Source: JAVBLU01 sp031553225
GTDB lineage: Bacteria > Bacillota > Clostridia > Christensenellales > UBA1750
DNA: 18,509 bases
Assembly (NCBI GenBank): GCA_031553225.1
Contig: JAVBLU010000066.1
Span: forward strand, 1-18,509
Direction: 5' to 3'
Under the pieces are notes generated by a model. The model was not told the origin of the DNA and did not search any database. It saw only the letters and a list, made by a program, of their open reading frames with translations. Below are positions 1 to 5,756 of this stretch, piece by piece. A program made the position numbers and the translations under genes. The first letter of the stretch is position 1; each line of letters opens with the position of its first letter.

Positions 1-16
1 GAATGATTGTAACCAC

Positions 17-179
17 ATTTCAACCCACGCCCCCGCGCAGGCGGCTACACCAGCCCTCCCCGCTCTGCCCTACTTAGTCACTATTTCAACCCACGCCCCC
101 GCGCAGGGGGCGACCGAACAGCTTGACGGCAGACGCTTGCAGCACGGATTTCAACCCACGCCCCCGCGCAGGGGGCGAC
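17..179 (-). CRISPR. Type I-C CRISPR array, three visible repeats
   Basis: Three copies of a 32-nt repeat lie at 17-48, 83-114 and 148-179, separated by spacers of 34 nt (49-82) and 33 nt (115-147). On the plus strand each begins ATTTCAACCCACGCCCCCGC. In crRNA orientation (minus strand) the repeat reads GTCGCCCCC...GTTGAAAT and can fold a 7-bp stem (CGCCCCC with GGGGGCG), as expected for type I-C repeats. The copies at 83 and 148 are identical. The copy at 17 differs at two positions, both in the 5' stem arm. The cas genes and leader lie to the right, so 148-179 is the leader-proximal repeat. The window begins 16 nt beyond the degenerate repeat, so whether the array ends there cannot be seen. 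Neither spacer has an obvious match elsewhere in the window. Confidence 0.96.
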
Positions 180-352
180 GGCAGATCCTTACAAAACACG
201 CGACTACTTCCTGTGTATTTTGTGCAAAAAGAAATCGGTTGGTTGCAAAGATGTCAATCAATGCGTTCAGAGCGTCATCGAACGGCGGCAGATCATGCAT
301 TTCGCGGTGCGAGTACGCCGTAGATTTTATGGGTGCTTCCTGTTCGCACCGG
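180..352 (-). promoter_or_regulatory. CRISPR leader between cas2 and the first repeat
   Basis: This 173-nt stretch lies between the cas2 stop and the first repeat, where a leader carrying the array promoter and the integration signals is expected. The half nearest the repeats is richer in A/T than its surroundings. A minus-strand TTGACA hexamer lies at 257-252, but I see no convincing -10 box at the proper distance, so the exact promoter is not assigned. An open frame runs through the leader into the repeats but is judged non-coding. Confidence 0.75.
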
Positions 353-643
353 CTAGACAATCAACATGCCCTCTACATCAAGCGCCGGTTTTGCCCCTAC
401 GTGCTCCACTTTGGTTTTATAGTGATTGCCAAGGTAATAGAAGCGCAAACTATCGCGGTCGGCATCGATCAGGGTCTGGAGAGTATGCTTCACCTTTGCG
501 CATTGCGCCGCGTCCAGCACGCATTCGAAGACCGAGTTTTGCACGCGCTGCCCGTGGTCCAGGCAATGCTTGGCCACCTTGCGCAGGCGGGCGCGTCCTG
601 CCGCATCGCGGGTGTCCACGTCGTAGGTAATCAGTACCAGCAT
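353..643 (-). CDS. cas2: CRISPR-associated endonuclease Cas2, type I-C
   Basis: This 96-residue protein has the usual Cas2 length and begins MLVLITYDVDT, a ferredoxin-like first strand that carries the conserved metal-binding Asp. It continues with the family features RVQNSVFEC and LRFYYLGNHY. In the known mechanism a Cas2 dimer is clamped between two Cas1 dimers and serves as the scaffold that measures and integrates new spacers at the leader end. The gene starts 9 nt after the cas1 stop and is the last gene before the leader, the usual I-C position. The ATG has only a weak GAGG-like ribosome binding site, so translation is probably coupled to cas1. No damage is visible in cas2 itself, in contrast with cas1. 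Confidence 0.95.
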   Translation of the reverse strand: MLVLITYDVDTRDAAGRARLRKVAKHCLDHGQRVQNSVFECVLDAAQCAKVKHTLQTLIDADRDSLRFYYLGNHYKTKVEHVGAKPALDVEGMLIV

Positions 644-652
644 GGCCTCGCC

Positions 653-1684
653 TCACTTCCACAGGAATGCGGGGTACGCGTCCAAGTCGCCGCGCAAGAG
701 GCGCGCCAACAGCACGGATTGTACGTAGGGCAGCAGCCCCCACTCCAACTTTTCGCCCAGAAAAGGGTGTGTGATGATCTCCTGCTTACGGGTCTGCCAC
801 GCGGTCAGCAGCGCCTTGCGGGTGGCGTCGTCCATGACGACGGCGTCGTTCTCGCGGCGGGAGAAGCCATCGCCGCTCACCTCCTGCTTATTGATCAGCG
901 ACAGGACGAAACGGTCCGCCATTACAGGCCGCAGTTCTTCCATCAGGTCCAGGGCCAGGGAGACGCGGCCGGGACGGTCCCGATGCAGGAAACCCACATA
1001 CGGATCCAGTCCCACGCTCTCCAGCGCTGCCGCCACATCGCCCGCCAGCAGTGTGTAGGTAAAGGACAACAGGGCATTGAGGTTGTCCATGGGTGGTCGC
1101 CTGTTGCGGCCATCGAAGAAAAAAACGTCTCTCTGCCGCAGAATGAGCTGATCGAATACGCTGAAGTAGCGCGCAGACGCTTCTCCCTCCAGTCCCCGTA
1201 AGCGTTCCAGACTTTCGCAGACCATGACGTCTGCCATGCCGGCATGGATAGCGGCCGAGGCCCTTTTGAGGGTCCCGGTATCTACGCGCAAAGCATGATC
1301 ACGTGTGGCGCGCTCCAGTACCCAGCGGGCGTTGTACAGTTTGCCAGCGATCATGTGACGCGCCACGGCGGCGGACCGGGCCTCGTCATCCGCGATGCGG
1401 TACTGTTGGCGGCGCAGCAGCACGTTGCCGTATTCCTTGCCGGTGACTCGTGCCAGGAACCGGCCGCTGCGCGAAAGAAAGTTCAGGGCGATGTGCCGTT
1501 CAGCCAGCGCGCCCATCAGCGCGGGGCTGGCGCCGGTGTATCCGAAGGTCACCACGCTTTCCAGGTTGTGCATAGGTAACCGCAGCACTTCGGTCTCGTT
1601 GCGGCGGATCACGATGTTTTCGCCGTCCAAGGCGAGATAGGCATCCTCCGAGGTGACGTACAGGGTATTTAGCAGTTATCTCAC
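653..1684 (-). CDS. cas1: Cas1 integrase, type I-C, with an in-frame stop at codon 3
   Basis: Cas1 is the metal-dependent integrase that inserts spacers together with Cas2. Family features are plain: FGYTGASPALMGALAER, SGRFLARV, NVLLRRQQYRIADD, LRGLEGEASARYF with a catalytic Glu, GFLHRDRPGR with the catalytic His, LMEELRP with the acidic metal ligand, and the C-terminal RGDLDAYPAFLWK. The expected start is the GTG at 1684-1682. It overlaps the cas4 TGA (GTGA) and has a GAAAGGAGGA ribosome binding site 6 nt upstream. From it the frame reads Met-Arg-stop-Leu-Leu-Asn-Thr-Leu-Tyr-Val-Thr, where the family has M-R-K/Q-LLNTLYVT. The stop is TAA at 1678-1676, one substitution from CAA or AAA. The longest uninterrupted frame with a normal-type start begins at TTG 1630 (325 residues) and would lose the first beta strand. 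Intact length would be 343, normal for the family. It could be a nonsense mutant, a reinitiating gene or a base-call error. Confidence 0.9.
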
Positions 1685-2343
1685 GAACCGTCCTCCTTTC
1701 CGAGGGCGGTTTGCATGTATGCCAAAGCGGAGGCGACGCGCATCAGCGACGGCATGCACAGAGCCTCCAGCGAGCAAGCCCTGCACATTTTGCCGGGTTT
1801 CACTTTTGGGGTGTACCCTCGGCGGGCATCGGCGTGCATCTCTTCCAACAGGGTTTCTGCGCGGTTGCGCAGCGCGGCGTCAAAGGCGATCTCCTGTCTG
1901 CGCCGTGTTTCCCCATAGAACAGGTATCCGCTGGGAATGGCGCAGGCGAGCATGTCCTCCAGACATAGTGCCTGGGCGCACAATTGCAGAGCGTCAGCGT
2001 CATGCTCCTTGGGCGCGCCGCGCTTGTATTCGACAGGCACAGGTTGCCAGACGCCGCTTCGTCCGCTCAGGGGGATGCCGTCGTCGTCCCGATGAAACTC
2101 CACCACGTCGCACACGCCGCGCACGCCCAGGCGCACCGAAAACACCGGCATACTCCGCGTGATGATGAGATCGCCGCGCTTTTCCTGTGACGCCTCGTGG
2201 GCCCGCTCGTGCAGGATGGTGCCCTCCATCGTGTGTAGATTTTCCTGCCACTGCTGCTCGATATGAATCAGCGCCCACTGTCTGCGGCAGAACGCGAAGT
2301 GTTGGATGCCGGAGAGGGCCAGGAAATCCTCCTCGGCGTACAC
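1681..2343 (-). CDS. cas4: CRISPR-associated exonuclease Cas4, type I-C
   Basis: Cas4 is a RecB-like nuclease with an iron-sulfur cluster that trims prespacers and selects for the PAM during adaptation with Cas1-Cas2. All expected residues are visible in the 220-residue protein. Cys19 (HFAFCRRQW) and the C-terminal trio Cys187, Cys190 and Cys196 (CRACSLEALC) would hold the cluster. His45 or His49 (ILHERAHE), Asp79 (GVCDVVEF) and Glu105-x-Lys107 (VEYKRG) form the nuclease site. The start is a GTG two bases after the cas7 stop, without a strong ribosome binding site, so coupling to cas7 is likely. Its last four bases overlap the natural GTG start of cas1. Nothing in this gene is broken. Confidence 0.95.
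   Translation of the reverse strand: MYAEEDFLALSGIQHFAFCRRQWALIHIEQQWQENLHTMEGTILHERAHEASQEKRGDLIITRSMPVFSVRLGVRGVCDVVEFHRDDDGIPLSGRSGVWQPVPVEYKRGAPKEHDADALQLCAQALCLEDMLACAIPSGYLFYGETRRRQEIAFDAALRNRAETLLEEMHADARRGYTPKVKPGKMCRACSLEALCMPSLMRVASALAYMQTALGKEDGS
1691..1700 (-). promoter_or_regulatory. Ribosome binding site that fixes the cas1 start
   Basis: On the minus strand the sequence is GAAAGGAGGA, a near-perfect Shine-Dalgarno, followed by 6 nt and then GTG at 1684. It sits inside the end of cas4. Its spacing suits only the GTG at 1684. The next in-frame candidates, CTG at 1675 and TTG at 1630, lie too far away, which makes the stop at codon 3 of cas1 meaningful. Confidence 0.8.
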
Positions 2344-2345
2344 AG

Positions 2346-3233
2346 CTACGCCAGGCGCTGGAGCGTTATGCCCACGGGCAAAGCCTCCGTGAGCACCTCC
2401 ACGGCGTAGTCGTCATACCGGCGCGCTGGGCGAGAGGCGTCTTTGCGCTGCACGCGCACGCAATCGAACAGCGTATGCGCCGGCGCGTTGCCCAGGACGC
2501 TCTCATGTTTGAACACGATGAGCTCACGCACGGCCATCTTGCCCCGGGCGGCCGAGCGGTCGTGCTCAAACATGTTGAGGATGGCCTCCCACAGTAAGGC
2601 GAGGTCATCGTCGGAGAAGCCGGTGGTCTTGCGCGCCAGATTGGCGGAGATATAGCCCTCGGCGCGATAAAGGCCGTAGGGCACCACATACTTGCGGCCC
2701 ATCTCGGTGTTCTTTTTCTCCGCGTCAGTCTCGGTGGTAATGGCTATCCGCGTGATGGTGACCTCCTGCTGCACGATGGGGTCGACGCTGCGCGCGAAAC
2801 CTAGCTGTACAGGGCCACGCACCTGCCCACAGTTGAGCGCCGCCTTAACGAAGGTGGTCATGACCGCACCGAAGGTGCGGATATCGAAGAAGTTTTGGCA
2901 CATAAAATCGCGAATCATCTCATCCAACTTGGGATTGTCCTTGCGCTTTTCCTTGATGGTCTTCTCGTCCACATTCAGCGCGAGATATGCGCGCTTATCG
3001 CTGGTGTTGAGCGGTACATTGTCCTTGATATAGATGCCGTAGCCGTGAGCATCCGCCCGGGCGATCTCCACATAGTTGCGGATCTTGCGCTTGAGGCACA
3101 CGTCGGTGACGATGCCGTGGTAGGTCTCCGGGTCGATGCGGGGCATGTTGCCCGCGTCGGGATCGCCGTTGGGATTGCCGTTCTCCACATCGAACAGGAT
3201 GATAAAGTCATAGCGATTTTCGATGGCGGCCAT
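2346..3233 (-). CDS. cas7: Cascade backbone protein Cas7c (Csd2), type I-C
   Basis: This 295-residue protein matches the Cas7/Csd2 family, the RAMP-fold subunit that polymerises along the crRNA spacer to form the backbone of the I-C surveillance complex. Diagnostic segments are YDFIILFDVENGNPNGDPDAG at the N-terminus, DVCLKRKIRNYV, FFDIRTFGAVMTT and RGPVQLGFARSVDPI, followed by the ARKTTGFSDDDLALLWEA helix. Length is normal for the family. The ATG at 3233 directly follows the cas8c stop (TAA-ATG) and has an AAAGGAGGA ribosome binding site inside the end of cas8c. That strong site fits a subunit needed in several copies per complex. Confidence 0.96.
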   Translation of the reverse strand: MAAIENRYDFIILFDVENGNPNGDPDAGNMPRIDPETYHGIVTDVCLKRKIRNYVEIARADAHGYGIYIKDNVPLNTSDKRAYLALNVDEKTIKEKRKDNPKLDEMIRDFMCQNFFDIRTFGAVMTTFVKAALNCGQVRGPVQLGFARSVDPIVQQEVTITRIAITTETDAEKKNTEMGRKYVVPYGLYRAEGYISANLARKTTGFSDDDLALLWEAILNMFEHDRSAARGKMAVRELIVFKHESVLGNAPAHTLFDCVRVQRKDASRPARRYDDYAVEVLTEALPVGITLQRLA

Positions 3234-3596
3234 TTACGCATCCTCCTTTTTGATATAGCGGGCCTGCGCCTGTTGGTAGTAACCCAGATAGAAAAAGCCC
3301 TGTTCCTCTTGCGTCTGGTAGGCGGGAAAGGGATCGTCGTTGATGTTGAGTTTGTCCAGCAGTTTGCCGATTTCCTGCTCGCGGGCGTAGCCGTACTCGG
3401 CCTTGGCAGTGTGGTGCGCCGCCAGGCTCAGCAGCTTGGGGAAGACGTTGCGCGGCGTCGCCCCGGCGGCGGCGAAGTAGCGGTCCTTAATGGTGGTGTT
3501 GATGCCGGGGTTGGCCTGCAGCTGCGCGCTCTCCAGAACGGCGAACAGGCGGCCCAGCGTGTAGGCGCGGTTGTCGCTGGATTCGTTCAGCGCCAC
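3234..3596 (-). CDS. cas11c: Cas11c small subunit, internal translation within cas8c
   Basis: In studied I-C systems the small subunit Cas11c has no separate gene. It is made from an internal start near the 3' end of cas8c, and two copies line the belly of Cascade. The same arrangement is visible here. On the minus strand AGAGGAGG at 3612-3605 is followed by 8 nt and GTG at 3596-3594, in frame with cas8c. The product would be 120 residues starting at Val476 of Cas8c (M-A-L-N-E-S-S-D-N-R), mostly helical and ending at the cas8c stop. The ribosome binding site is encoded by the Glu-Glu codons of HHTEEAITVAL. Length agrees with the roughly 120-residue Cas11c known elsewhere. Expression is inferred from the sequence, not observed. 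Confidence 0.75.
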   Translation of the reverse strand: MALNESSDNRAYTLGRLFAVLESAQLQANPGINTTIKDRYFAAAGATPRNVFPKLLSLAAHHTAKAEYGYAREQEIGKLLDKLNINDDPFPAYQTQEEQGFFYLGYYQQAQARYIKKEDA

Positions 3597-5021
3597 GGTT
3601 ATCGCCTCCTCTGTATGGTGGTAGTTGTGCAGCAGGCAGGCCTTGAGGATGGCCGCCCGGCCGCGGGTGATGCTCTGCTCCGCGCGGATACGACCCAAGG
3701 CCGCCGCCATCAGCGCCTGGGGGTAGGGGTCGCCCATAAGGACGGCACGCATCACTGCGCCTGCCAACAAGGGCGAGGCCGCCTTGTCGAGGCTTTTTTG
3801 ATTGACGGTTTCGTCTAACAGCTTGTAGATGGATAGGAATGCCCGGTCGTCGTAGCTGGGGCGCACGATCTCCAAACGCCTGTAGTGGGCGCAAAGATGG
3901 CACACCATGCCGCCGAAGCTGCCCTGCAGGAAGAAGCGCACGGAGATGCGGGCGGCGTTGGGGGCCAGTCCTAGCACATAAAAGGGCTGCTGAAGGTCGA
4001 TATTCACTTCCGCCTCATCCACAGGCATAAGCAGAGCGATGTGTTGCATGACGCCTTCCAGCCTGGCATCTATTCTGACCAGCGGTGGGAAGAATGCCTG
4101 GTTTTGCATGATGCTGCTCAGCACGGTATCATCGCCGGGCTGTGGGGCAATCATGCCTGTGAACACCGCCCGCGCCGCCAGGTTGGCGTCTGCGGACCAG
4201 TACACCACCGTGGTGTCGCCGATCAGCTGGCGGTGCTCACGGTCGGATAGCAGACGGTTGAGCGCTGTGACGTAGGCGAATGCGGCGTGCGAACTGACGG
4301 GGGCGTTGCTCTCATCGTCGCCCTCTTTGCCGTAGGACAGATAAGCGGGGGCATTGAAGCTGACCAGGCTGGCGCCGCTGCTCTGCGCGCCGGACACGCC
4401 CTTGATCTTGTTGTGCAGCGGCGCAACGGGCGCGATTTCACCAGTAACCAGGCAGCGTTGTCGTACTCCGGCCTCGCCTTCCTCGCGCAGGGCCTGCCAG
4501 GCTCGCCTGATCTCCGGGTCATTCTGCGCGAAGTCGCCGTTCACAAAAAAGACCACGTTGGCCGTGGCCAGCGCGTCCAGGTACGGCGCGACGGCGGGAT
4601 GTTCACGGGCCTGGGACGGGTCCCAGTGGGCAAAGTAGCTTTTAATGGCTTCGGCGGCGGGGCTGCGCGTGTTGGCCAGCGCCTTCAGATGCAGCATCTT
4701 ACAGGCTTCAAAGCACTTCAGGATGCGCTCGGGTTTGCCCTTGTCGCCGAAACCCATCATATACATCGTGTTGTCGCACAGCAGGTTGGCCTTGATATCG
4801 ACGGTGCGGATCGCTCGCTCCGTCACCACCATCACGCGCGGGAATTCCGCGGTCTTCTTGCCGCGCTGCGCCTGCTCAAGCAACGGTACCAGGTGCAGCA
4901 GTTCCCCATTGGGTGACAGGTTTAGCGCGAACGATACCTTCTCGGGACTCCATCCGGGCTCCGCGATGTCGCCCCGGAGGGCGAGGGAATCGTAGTAATT
5001 CACCAGTGCCTGCAGAATCAT
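3234..5021 (-). CDS. cas8c: Cascade large subunit Cas8c (Csd1), type I-C
   Basis: Cas8c is the large subunit that recognises the PAM and recruits Cas3 to the I-C complex. The 595-residue protein starts MILQALVNYYDSLA and contains the family block CLVTGEIAPVAPLHNKIKGV followed by GAQSSGASLVSFNAPAYLSYG, then APVSSHAAFAYVTALN. The C-terminal half, from about residue 430, is the helical region that corresponds to the small subunit. The start ATG at 5021 overlaps the cas5c stop (ATGA), indicating translational coupling, and cas7c follows directly. An internal ribosome binding site and start for Cas11c lie within codons 470-476 (see separate entry). Length and motifs look intact. Confidence 0.96.
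   Translation of the reverse strand: MILQALVNYYDSLALRGDIAEPGWSPEKVSFALNLSPNGELLHLVPLLEQAQRGKKTAEFPRVMVVTERAIRTVDIKANLLCDNTMYMMGFGDKGKPERILKCFEACKMLHLKALANTRSPAAEAIKSYFAHWDPSQAREHPAVAPYLDALATANVVFFVNGDFAQNDPEIRRAWQALREEGEAGVRQRCLVTGEIAPVAPLHNKIKGVSGAQSSGASLVSFNAPAYLSYGKEGDDESNAPVSSHAAFAYVTALNRLLSDREHRQLIGDTTVVYWSADANLAARAVFTGMIAPQPGDDTVLSSIMQNQAFFPPLVRIDARLEGVMQHIALLMPVDEAEVNIDLQQPFYVLGLAPNAARISVRFFLQGSFGGMVCHLCAHYRRLEIVRPSYDDRAFLSIYKLLDETVNQKSLDKAASPLLAGAVMRAVLMGDPYPQALMAAALGRIRAEQSITRGRAAILKACLLHNYHHTEEAITVALNESSDNRAYTLGRLFAVLESAQLQANPGINTTIKDRYFAAAGATPRNVFPKLLSLAAHHTAKAEYGYAREQEIGKLLDKLNINDDPFPAYQTQEEQGFFYLGYYQQAQARYIKKEDA
3605..3612 (-). promoter_or_regulatory. Internal ribosome binding site for Cas11c
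   Basis: AGAGGAGG on the minus strand matches the Shine-Dalgarno consensus and lies 8 nt upstream of an in-frame GTG inside cas8c. Its strength rivals the sites before the outer cas genes, and its position is where the I-C small subunit is expected to begin. Confidence 0.75.
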
Positions 5022-5680
5022 CGGAGCACCTCGCAGTCTTTAAGGGCGATTACCCCGTCGCGCATCACGGCGTGGAAGAACTGGGGGCGGATGTCCGCCG
5101 GGTCAGAGTAGTCCAGATCGTACAGCATGAGCCCCAGGTCCTTTTCCGGCCGGCCTTTATAGAAGGAGGGGATGTCCTCTCCCTCGTATAGGCCGAATCG
5201 GGCCGGGAATTCGCGCGTGCCTAGGCAAGGCTGGTGAAAGCACTGGCCGCCGCGCAGCCGCCGAAGGACCATGTTATAGAACTTTTCCGGCGTGTCCTGG
5301 GGACCAGCAGCGTCCGTCATCTCGAAATGGGCTTCGATGACGTACCGTACATCCTTGAGCACCAGGGACGCCCTCTGCTGGATGCTGTCGGGCGAGGCGA
5401 TGTACAGCGGCGCGGAGCCGCCGTTCATGGCCGTGCGTGCCTGGTGAGCCGAGGCCTTCTGGGATACCTCGTTGCGGCGGATGTTTGTCACTTGAATGGG
5501 ATTCACCACATGGATGCGGTCGATGTGCCACTTTATGGCGGGCTTCCAGCAGATGGCCTCCAGGATGCCCCGCGCGGCGCTGGGCGTGATGACCTCGTAG
5601 GAGTAGCGTTCCACCTTGAGTTCGGGGCGGGAGAAAAGGGCGAAGTTGCCTGAAACCTCCATCTTCACACCATAGGGCAT
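5018..5680 (-). CDS. cas5c: Cas5c (Cas5d), crRNA-processing Cascade subunit, type I-C
   Basis: In type I-C, which lacks Cas6, Cas5c cuts the pre-crRNA and then stays on the 5' handle in Cascade. The start chosen is ATG 5680, with AGGAGG 7 nt upstream, giving 220 residues; eight further codons are open upstream. Family blocks are YEVITPSAARGILEAI, WKPAIKWHIDRIHVVNPI, NEVSQKASAHQARTAMNG, RRLRGGQCFHQPCLGTREFP and LMLYDLDY. The processing site of the Bacillus halodurans homologue uses Tyr46, Lys116 and His117. By my alignment these correspond to Cys44 (AICWKP), Lys133 and Phe134 (PEKFYNM), so two of three differ; relatives also vary at the His. The gene ends in an ATGA overlap with cas8c. It is preceded by a hairpin that separates it from cas3. 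Confidence 0.94.
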   Translation of the reverse strand: MPYGVKMEVSGNFALFSRPELKVERYSYEVITPSAARGILEAICWKPAIKWHIDRIHVVNPIQVTNIRRNEVSQKASAHQARTAMNGGSAPLYIASPDSIQQRASLVLKDVRYVIEAHFEMTDAAGPQDTPEKFYNMVLRRLRGGQCFHQPCLGTREFPARFGLYEGEDIPSFYKGRPEKDLGLMLYDLDYSDPADIRPQFFHAVMRDGVIALKDCEVLR

Positions 5681-5719
5681 AAGTTCACCTCCTCTCAGAT
5701 ACACATATCGATCAGTGCA

Positions 5720-5756
5720 ACAACGAAGCGGCGGGGTTGACCCGCCGCTTCGTTGT
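5720..5756 (-). promoter_or_regulatory. Perfect 16-bp hairpin between cas3 and cas5c
   Basis: The arm CAACGAAGCGGCGGG (5721-5735) is repeated in exact inverse at 5741-5755. One further A-T pair (5720/5756) extends the stem to 16 bp around a 5-nt loop. The stem starts at the last base of the cas3 TGA. No T-run follows on the minus strand, so it is not a textbook intrinsic terminator. It may be a processing or mRNA-stability element, a partial attenuator or a binding site that sets the ratio of Cas3 to Cascade. Confidence 0.85.

Noticed and set aside
252..257. TTGACA in the leader as the -35 box of the array promoter
   Set aside because: No acceptable -10 box occurs 16-18 nt downstream, so it is mentioned but not called as a promoter.
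151..360. Minus-strand open frame of 69 codons through the leader
   Set aside because: It overlaps the cas2 end and continues into the repeats, has no clear ribosome binding site, and occupies the expected leader.
710..720. Short match between the leader-proximal spacer boundary and the cas1 end (AGCACGGATT)
   Set aside because: Only about eleven bases, extending into the repeat rather than the spacer; this is expected by chance and not a self-target.
137..1201. Plus-strand open frame of 354 codons across the array, cas2 and cas1
   Set aside because: It runs antisense to well-supported cas1 and cas2 and starts inside the CRISPR array; long antisense frames are common in GC-rich coding DNA.
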